A stretch of 36,540 bases of DNA, taken from NCBI GenBank assembly GCA_046259385.1, contig JBJYWI010000241.1, forward strand, positions 1-36,540, given 5' to 3'. The position numbers and the translations under genes were made by a program. Below the pieces are notes generated by a model. That model searched no databases. It worked only from the letters and a program-made list of their open reading frames with translations, and had not been told where the DNA came from. The stretch is from CAVWDI01 sp046259385 (GTDB lineage: Bacteria; Chloroflexota; Anaerolineae; Anaerolineales; UBA4823). How positions within the stretch are numbered: position 1 is the first letter of the stretch; each line of letters opens with the position of its first letter. Shown here piece by piece: positions 31,364-36,540 of this stretch.

Positions 31364-32380
31364 ATGAGAAGGAAAGTGGTCTTAATAACCGGTGCGTCAG
31401 GTGAAATTGGAACGGCACTGATTAAGAAATTAGCGAAGTCAAAGCATAATCAGATAATCTCCATCGATATAAACCCCTTAGACGCAGGAAATGAAACATT
31501 TTCTCACCATATTCAGGGAGATATACTAGATAAAGATTTACTCTCCAGGCTTGTGAGCGAATACGAAATTGATGCGATATATCATTTAGCAGCCATGCTG
31601 TCAACCCGGGCTGAGTTTAAACCTGATGCAGCTCACAAAATAAATGTGGAAGGAACTTTGGAATTATTGAAACTTGCTTCTGAGCAGTCACAGTGGCGCG
31701 GCAAACCAGTTTTGTTTATCTTCCCTAGTTCAATTGCATCTTATGGCATGCCTGATCTTGAAATTAAATCACAATTTCCGAGAGTACGGGAATGGGAATG
31801 GAATTACCCCAGGACGATGTACGGGTGTAACAAACTTTATTGTGAGTTGTTAGGGATTTACTACAGCATGCATTTCAGGCAGTTAAGCGCTGAAATGCCA
31901 GTCATGTTGGATTTCAGAAGTCTCAGATTCCCTGGATTAATCAGCGCGTTTACAATACCCAGTGGGGGTACAAGCGATTACGGTCCCGAGATGCTCCATT
32001 CCGCTGCCAAAGGCGAACCATACGCATGTTTTGTGCGGGAAGATACTTCGATACCATTTATGGTGATGCCAGATGCGGTGGATGCCCTGGTAAACTTGGC
32101 TGATGCCCCCGAGCAGAATTTAAGCCGACGAGTATACAATGTAAGCAGTTTCAGCCTGACAGCGAAGCAGTTTCGAGGTATGGTGATCAGGTATTTTCCA
32201 GATGCGGAAATTACCTTCGAGCCTGACGAAAAAAGACAAGCAATTATTGATAGCTGGCCAGCTGATTTAAATGATAATGATGCCAGACGAGATTGGGGAT
32301 GGCAGCCAGAATTTGACCTTGAAAGATCTTTTTCTGATTATCTTGTGCCTAATATCATCAAACGGTACAGTAAAAATTGA
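31364..32380 (+). CDS. SDR-type L-threonine 3-dehydrogenase-like oxidoreductase
   Basis: This extended short-chain dehydrogenase has the NAD motif GASGEIG (residues 10-16), serine FPSSIASYG and the YGCNK motif (Tyr-x3-Lys). Sequence points to the epimerase-like L-threonine dehydrogenase branch: FRSLRFPGLISA, PSGGTSDYGPEMLHSAAKG, SIPFMVMPDAVDALVNLAD, and SWPADLNDNDARRDWGW near the end. The enzyme would oxidise threonine to 2-amino-3-ketobutyrate, although the glycine acetyltransferase partner is not in the window. The length of 338 residues is normal. Confidence 0.85.
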   Translation: MRRKVVLITGASGEIGTALIKKLAKSKHNQIISIDINPLDAGNETFSHHIQGDILDKDLLSRLVSEYEIDAIYHLAAMLSTRAEFKPDAAHKINVEGTLELLKLASEQSQWRGKPVLFIFPSSIASYGMPDLEIKSQFPRVREWEWNYPRTMYGCNKLYCELLGIYYSMHFRQLSAEMPVMLDFRSLRFPGLISAFTIPSGGTSDYGPEMLHSAAKGEPYACFVREDTSIPFMVMPDAVDALVNLADAPEQNLSRRVYNVSSFSLTAKQFRGMVIRYFPDAEITFEPDEKRQAIIDSWPADLNDNDARRDWGWQPEFDLERSFSDYLVPNIIKRYSKN

Positions 32381-32416
32381 CCAGATCCGATCTGGCATAC
32401 ATAATAGGAGTTCTTG

Positions 32417-33313
32417 ATGGAGAAAAAAGCTAGAGTTGGGTATATAGGGCTTGGTTTGATGGGCAAATCGATGGCGAGCAATATCCTTAAAGCTGGTTTC
32501 CCATTAGTTGTGCATAACCGCAGCCGTGAGTCTGTGAAGGAAATGGTGAAATCAGGCGCGATCGAGGCTTTTAATCCACGTGAGGTTGCTCAACAAACAG
32601 ATATTATCTTTACCAATCTACCTGATTCACCGGATGTAGAATCAGTTGCGCTCGGCCCAGAAGGTATCATCGAAGGTATCCAAGAAGGGATGGTCTACAT
32701 TGATAATTCAACAATAAAACCAGCAACCGCTAGACAAATTTCTGTGGAATTTGAAAATAAGGGAGCATTTTCGTTGGATGCGCCTGTCAGCGGAGGGGAT
32801 ATTGGAGCTAAAGAAGGGACACTGACAATCATGGTAGGCGGGAAAACTGAAGGGTTGAAAATTGCTATGCCGGTCTTGAATACTATGGGTAAAACCATAA
32901 CGCATGTTGGCGAAGCTGGATCGGGGCAGATTGCAAAAGCAGCCAATCAGATCATGGTTGCAGCACAGATGGTAGCAATGGCAGAATTGTTAATTTTCGC
33001 CAAGAAAGCCGGAGCCGATTCTCAGAAGGTAGTAGATGCGATTAGAGGAGGCGCTGCTCAGTGCTGGAGTCTGGATAATAAACCGCCAAGATTACTATCT
33101 GGAATTCGGGAACCCGGTTTTAAAGCCTTTATGCAAGCAAAAGATCTCGGGATTGTAATGGATACTGCCCGTGAATATGGAGTCCCTCTTCCATCTACAG
33201 CGATACATACTCAATTATTTAACGCGATGCTGGAAATGGGGATGAGTGAATTGGATAATTCAGCAGTAATTGGGGTGATTGAAAACATAGCAGGCGTAAA
33301 TTTATTGGATTAA
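32417..33313 (+). CDS. NAD(P)-dependent beta-hydroxyacid dehydrogenase (GarR/tartronate-semialdehyde reductase-like)
   Basis: The family reduces tartronate semialdehyde or oxidises 3-hydroxyisobutyrate. Visible are the dinucleotide site GYIGLGLMGKSMASNIL, substrate motif DAPVSGGDIGAKEGTLTIMV, and the catalytic lysine motif GQIAKAANQIMVAA. ATG 32417 is chosen over TTG 32414 because AGGAG lies six bases upstream. The length of 298 residues is normal. It lies 36 bases after the threonine dehydrogenase and is probably in the same transcript. Exact substrate is uncertain; GarR-type is the closest match by eye. Confidence 0.88.
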   Translation: MEKKARVGYIGLGLMGKSMASNILKAGFPLVVHNRSRESVKEMVKSGAIEAFNPREVAQQTDIIFTNLPDSPDVESVALGPEGIIEGIQEGMVYIDNSTIKPATARQISVEFENKGAFSLDAPVSGGDIGAKEGTLTIMVGGKTEGLKIAMPVLNTMGKTITHVGEAGSGQIAKAANQIMVAAQMVAMAELLIFAKKAGADSQKVVDAIRGGAAQCWSLDNKPPRLLSGIREPGFKAFMQAKDLGIVMDTAREYGVPLPSTAIHTQLFNAMLEMGMSELDNSAVIGVIENIAGVNLLD

Positions 33314-33449
33314 ATAATCCCAAAGATCCGATGGTAACCCTCCAGTGAATTTCCACGCGCAACCAAATGACTTTGAATTCGTATATCAAAGTACAAGAAA
33401 GTAAATACGAAATTATTCTATAAATACGGATGCATTGAGGAGTAATTGC

Positions 33450-34028
33450 GTGCGGGATATTAATCCAGACTGGGTACTGCAGGCAAAAAGTGGCGATATT
33501 GTTGCATTTACAAAAATTGTAGATACATTCCAGAAACCAGTTTACAGTTTGTGTTATCGAATGCTTGGAAATAGGCAAGATGCTGAAGATGCCGCTCAAG
33601 AAACATTTTTCCGGGCTTATAAATCGATGCAACGATACGACCAGAAGCGTTCATTTTCGACCTGGTTACTTTCGATAGCAGCCCATTACTGCATTGATCA
33701 AATAAGAAAGGGTAGGATTAACCTAATTTCTATTGAAGATCTGACGATTCCAGATATCCCGGACAGAGAACCTGGAGTGGAAATGAAACTCAGCCGCAAG
33801 GAAGAAGGAGAAAGAATTCGGGAATTACTGGAAATTCTGAGCCCAACTGATAGAGCCTGCATTGTGATGTATTACTGGCACAATTTTTCTTATGATGAAA
33901 TATGTGCTGCCTTGTCTCTCACTCCAAGTGCTTTAAAGAGTCGTTTACACAGGGCAAGGAGGGCTATGGCAAGTCAGTGGAGAGATAACATGTCCGAATC
34001 AATATTGATGGAAGGAATGGTGTCATGA
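33450..34028 (+). CDS. ECF-type RNA polymerase sigma factor (second module)
   Basis: Region 2 is DTFQKPVYSLCYRMLGNRQD, AAQETFFRAYKSMQRYD and STWLLSIAAHYCIDQIRK; region 4 is LLEILSPTDRACIVMYYWHN and SALKSRLHRARRAM. GTG 33450 is the likely start, since the GAGGAG seven bases upstream would be inside the coding part of the alternative TTG 33435. That gives 192 residues. It overlaps the anti-sigma gene by four bases. Confidence 0.92.
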   Translation: MRDINPDWVLQAKSGDIVAFTKIVDTFQKPVYSLCYRMLGNRQDAEDAAQETFFRAYKSMQRYDQKRSFSTWLLSIAAHYCIDQIRKGRINLISIEDLTIPDIPDREPGVEMKLSRKEEGERIRELLEILSPTDRACIVMYYWHNFSYDEICAALSLTPSALKSRLHRARRAMASQWRDNMSESILMEGMVS

Positions 34029-34579
34029 ATCATCAAATTTATGAGGAATGGCTGTTTTATGATCCCGACAATCCAAATGAACAACTTTCGGATCAAGAAA
34101 AGACGCAACTGCTAAAACATATCGAAGGCTGTCCTTCCTGCCGTTTACTTCTAAATTCCTGGAACGAAGTAAAAGTGACCCTAGATTCAACGCCGCAAAA
34201 ATCTCCGGAGCCAGGTTTTACCGGTCGCTGGTTGGAACGACTGGATACTTTAAATCAAAAAGAAAACAGAAGGCAAGCTTTACGGGTATTTCTGTATGCT
34301 CTTATTGGAACAAGCATAATTCTGATCGCGCTTGCAACTTTACTCTGGCCTGTTATCAGTTCACCAAATATTGTTTTCTGGTCAGTTTATGATAGGTTTA
34401 TCAATTTATATTCACTGTTTTATATCGTTCTTACTTCCATAACAACACTTTTCAACACTTCAATGAAATTTATTCCTGTACCATTCTGGATATTTATGAT
34501 TGGCATCGTTTTTGAGCTGGGTGTTATTTGGATAGTGTCGTATCGAGCACTCACACATCCCAGGAGGATAACCCCATGA
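34025..34579 (+). CDS. Zinc-finger (ZAS) membrane anti-sigma factor
   Basis: The N-terminal ~45 residues carry HIEGCPSC, the H-x3-C-x2-C zinc motif of anti-sigma factors, within LSDQEKTQLLKHIEGCPSCR. Two or three transmembrane helices follow (about residues 85-108, 118-140 and 150-175). The protein would sequester the preceding sigma factor. ATGA overlaps on both sides (sigma gene, and the next gene at 34576) show a tight three-gene unit. Confidence 0.88.
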   Translation: MNHQIYEEWLFYDPDNPNEQLSDQEKTQLLKHIEGCPSCRLLLNSWNEVKVTLDSTPQKSPEPGFTGRWLERLDTLNQKENRRQALRVFLYALIGTSIILIALATLLWPVISSPNIVFWSVYDRFINLYSLFYIVLTSITTLFNTSMKFIPVPFWIFMIGIVFELGVIWIVSYRALTHPRRITP

Positions 34580-35826
34580 AAATAAATTTTTCAAAATTAA
34601 TTTTAGTAACATTTTCACTAGGAATGGTGGCTGTTTTATCATTCTGGCAAGTAACCAATCTGGTTTTTGCCTTCAGTCCTGGCTCAGAAGTGAGTTCAAC
34701 CGGTTTGAATTCATTTTCAGGGATAAAGGAGCGGTTTAACAGATTCAGGACCATTAATTTTGGTTTTGCGAACCAGCTACTGGTAACCGGTTTCCTGAAC
34801 GAAAAAGATGGTGAGGGAAAACTGGTATTTGGTGGGAGTTACTTATTAAAAACAGGAGAAGTTTTAGAAGGGGATTTAGTAATTATGGGCGGGAATGCGG
34901 TCCTGCAAAAAGGATCCATCGTCAACGGTGCAGTCGTAATATTCGGTGGGACTCTTCAAGCAGATGGTCGAATCAATGAAGAAATGGTTTCTTTCGGTGG
35001 TCTTGTTGAATTGGGGGATACTGCAATAGTAAAAGGAGATGCGGTATCCTTTGGTGGCAATTTTACCTATTCCGAGGATACAGAATTTGGTGGGGAATTG
35101 ATTACTGAATTCCCGGGACCAGTAAATTTTCAATTTTCGGATGAATTTGATTTTCCCAGCGTTTCTCCATCCGGGTTTTGGCCAAGTTTAAATCCTATTA
35201 TCGAAGTGATGTGGCTCTTCTTACGTTCGTTTATTTGGGCAGCAGTTGCTGTCATCGTCATGTTGTTTACAGTAAAACCGGTTGAAAGGGTATCGGATAC
35301 AGTAAGCACACAACCGGTTGTCAGTGGCGGGTTGGGATTGCTGACCGTATTCGCCGCGCCCGTTATGTTAATCGCCTTAATTATCACAATTATTGGAATA
35401 CCACTTACCCTAATATTAATATTCATTTTTGGATTAGCATGGGCACTAGGAGTAGTTTCAATAGGTTATCTGGTTGGAAGACGTATCGCACGCATGTTAA
35501 AACAAACCTGGGCAGAACCAGTTAATGCTGGTGTTGGGGCATTTTTATTAACGTTTGTGATCAATGGAATTGGTTTGTTCGTCCCCTGTATCGGTTGGAT
35601 TGTTCCTGCCATTATTGGAATGGTAGGTCTTGGGGCAGTAGCGCTCACACGCTTCGGAACTCAGCCATATCCAGTTTTAGGTGATTCTGGATTAAACAAA
35701 ATAGTCCCAACCGGGGATCAAATTGAGGATGGTGACTCATTGAATAAGATTAATGACATTAATCAAGCGGGGAAAACAGGAGTTGGTAAACAGAATGACA
35801 TTAAAGGGGAAGGTTCAGACGGATAA
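34576..35826 (+). CDS. Bactofilin-like/polymer-forming membrane protein
   Basis: ATG 34576 is preferred, with GGAGG eight bases upstream; the frame opens 16 codons earlier. Residues about 7-35 are a signal or anchor helix (LILVTFSLGMVAVLSFWQ). Residues about 85-175 contain beta-helix-like repeats (GDLVIMGGNAVLQKGSIVNG, then VVIFGGTLQADGRI, VSFGGLVELGDTAIVKGD), similar to bactofilins. Several transmembrane helices follow (about 205-375), then a polar tail. The protein may be the structural target or sensor of the sigma/anti-sigma pair. Length is 416 residues. Confidence 0.78.
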   Translation: MKINFSKLILVTFSLGMVAVLSFWQVTNLVFAFSPGSEVSSTGLNSFSGIKERFNRFRTINFGFANQLLVTGFLNEKDGEGKLVFGGSYLLKTGEVLEGDLVIMGGNAVLQKGSIVNGAVVIFGGTLQADGRINEEMVSFGGLVELGDTAIVKGDAVSFGGNFTYSEDTEFGGELITEFPGPVNFQFSDEFDFPSVSPSGFWPSLNPIIEVMWLFLRSFIWAAVAVIVMLFTVKPVERVSDTVSTQPVVSGGLGLLTVFAAPVMLIALIITIIGIPLTLILIFIFGLAWALGVVSIGYLVGRRIARMLKQTWAEPVNAGVGAFLLTFVINGIGLFVPCIGWIVPAIIGMVGLGAVALTRFGTQPYPVLGDSGLNKIVPTGDQIEDGDSLNKINDINQAGKTGVGKQNDIKGEGSDG

Positions 35827-35859
35827 AAAGGTCATATTTCCCAGAGGTTAATTTTCCAA

Positions 35860-35899
35860 AATCTCACAGATGCGATGTAACCAGTCCATCTGTGAGATT
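35860..35899. terminator. Bidirectional terminator between convergent genes
   Basis: AATCTCACAGATG (35860-35872) and CATCTGTGAGATT (35887-35899) form a perfect 13-bp stem with a 14-base loop. A T-rich run follows rightward, and TTTT follows leftward, so it can end both the bactofilin-like and era transcripts. Confidence 0.85.
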
Positions 35900-35908
35900 G
35901 CTTTTATA

Positions 35909-36540
35909 CTAATACCCGAAACGCCGCAGTACTTTTTCATCATTCCGCCAATCCTTGCGCACTTTCACATTTAAGCGCAAATAGATTTTTCTACTACTCA
36001 TTTTCTCGATTTCTAATCGAGCGGTCGTGCCGATTTTTTTAATCATCTTTCCCCTTTTACCCACAACAATTGCTTTATGTGATTCACGTTCTACGAAAAC
36101 TGTCGCTTCGATATAAGCACCGTTTTCATCTCTTTCCGAGTATTGATCAATACGAATTGCTATTCCATGAGGAATCTCATCCCTCAGGATTTTTAGAGCC
36201 GATACCCTGATTAAATCCGCTGCAATTTCACGTTCATATAAATCTGTAACCTGGTCCTCAGGATAGAAATGCATTCCTTCTGGTAGTAAAGCAATTATTT
36301 TATTGAGCAGTCCATCGAAATTCCTTCCCATTGCTGCAGATATTGGGATAATTTCAGCAATAGGCATTCTTTTTTTCCAAAAACTGTTTTGTTTTTTGAT
36401 ATTGGAATCATTCAATAAATCAATCTTATTCAAGGCAATTATGACTGGGATGTTTCTGTTGAGATTACTTATCAAATTGATTATGGTTTCATCCTCTTCA
36501 TCAGGATACAGATAAGGGAGTAGGGCACGAGATTTTATCA
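35909..36540 (-). CDS. era: GTPase Era, C-terminal part (5' end outside window)
   Basis: Era is a GTPase for 16S rRNA maturation and 30S assembly. The visible part includes the G4 motif (ALNKIDL), the G5-like ISAA, then the KH RNA-binding domain with VVGKRGKMIKKIGTTARLEI and the conserved end VKVRKDWRNDEKVLRRFGY. The frame is open up to base 36540, so the P-loop and switch motifs lie beyond the window edge. TTG 36475 is only an internal codon, not the start. Confidence 0.93.
   Translation of the reverse strand, partial: IKSRALLPYLYPDEEDETIINLISNLNRNIPVIIALNKIDLLNDSNIKKQNSFWKKRMPIAEIIPISAAMGRNFDGLLNKIIALLPEGMHFYPEDQVTDLYEREIAADLIRVSALKILRDEIPHGIAIRIDQYSERDENGAYIEATVFVERESHKAIVVGKRGKMIKKIGTTARLEIEKMSSRKIYLRLNVKVRKDWRNDEKVLRRFGY

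Overview
The window (about 36.5 kb, moderately AT-rich, with one 10-N assembly gap) reads like a contig from an anaerobic member of Chloroflexota, most likely class Anaerolineae. That is an inference from gene content: a translin-family protein, a DUF3467 protein, an AIR-synthase-like protein, a squalene-cyclase-like toroid protein, lipoproteins with Thr/Pro-rich linkers, a fused beta-gamma 2-oxoacid:ferredoxin oxidoreductase subunit, and many short overlapping genes. No rRNA, tRNA, CRISPR array or insertion sequence was seen.

Region 1 (1-11254): after the cut-off start of a membrane-anchored helix-hairpin-helix protein, a rightward cluster begins with a SorC-type regulator that has its own promoter and a double operator. 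It continues with E1 alpha, E1 beta and E2 of a 2-oxoacid dehydrogenase, a complete galactitol-type PTS (EIIA, EIIB, EIIC), a small membrane protein, HPr, Enzyme I, a cupin and a class II aldolase. The cluster looks self-contained: it imports and phosphorylates a polyol or sugar, cleaves it, and oxidises the pyruvate that the PTS makes from PEP. No E3 and no polyol-phosphate dehydrogenase are present.

Region 2 (11262-21584, all leftward): a PAS/class III nucleotide cyclase translationally coupled to a truncated haemoglobin; a PlsC-like acyltransferase; an AIR-synthase-like protein; a PF04008 'adenosine-specific kinase'; a 2-oxoacid:ferredoxin oxidoreductase (alpha plus fused beta-gamma); an alpha/alpha-toroid protein; a thioredoxin-reductase-like flavoprotein whose CxxC is replaced by SxxS; and malic enzyme.

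Region 3 (21585-23839): an intergenic stretch with a leftward terminator and a cryptic small ORF, then an ECF sigma/anti-sigma pair and a Nudix hydrolase. Region 4 (23851-31147, leftward): recN (with the N gap in its Walker B region), a B-box zinc-finger membrane protein, NAD kinase, a membrane-anchored Cas4-like nuclease cut by one in-frame TAA, translin, DUF3467, ssb, an orphan DNA methyltransferase and a lipoprotein. Region 5 (31364-36540): an SDR-type threonine dehydrogenase, a GarR-type reductase, a second ECF sigma/zinc anti-sigma/bactofilin-like operon, a bidirectional terminator, and the 3' part of era running leftward off the window.

The strongest candidates for something undescribed are the PTS/2-oxoacid-dehydrogenase cluster, the coupled globin-cyclase pair, and the translin/membrane-Cas4 pair with its single nonsense codon.
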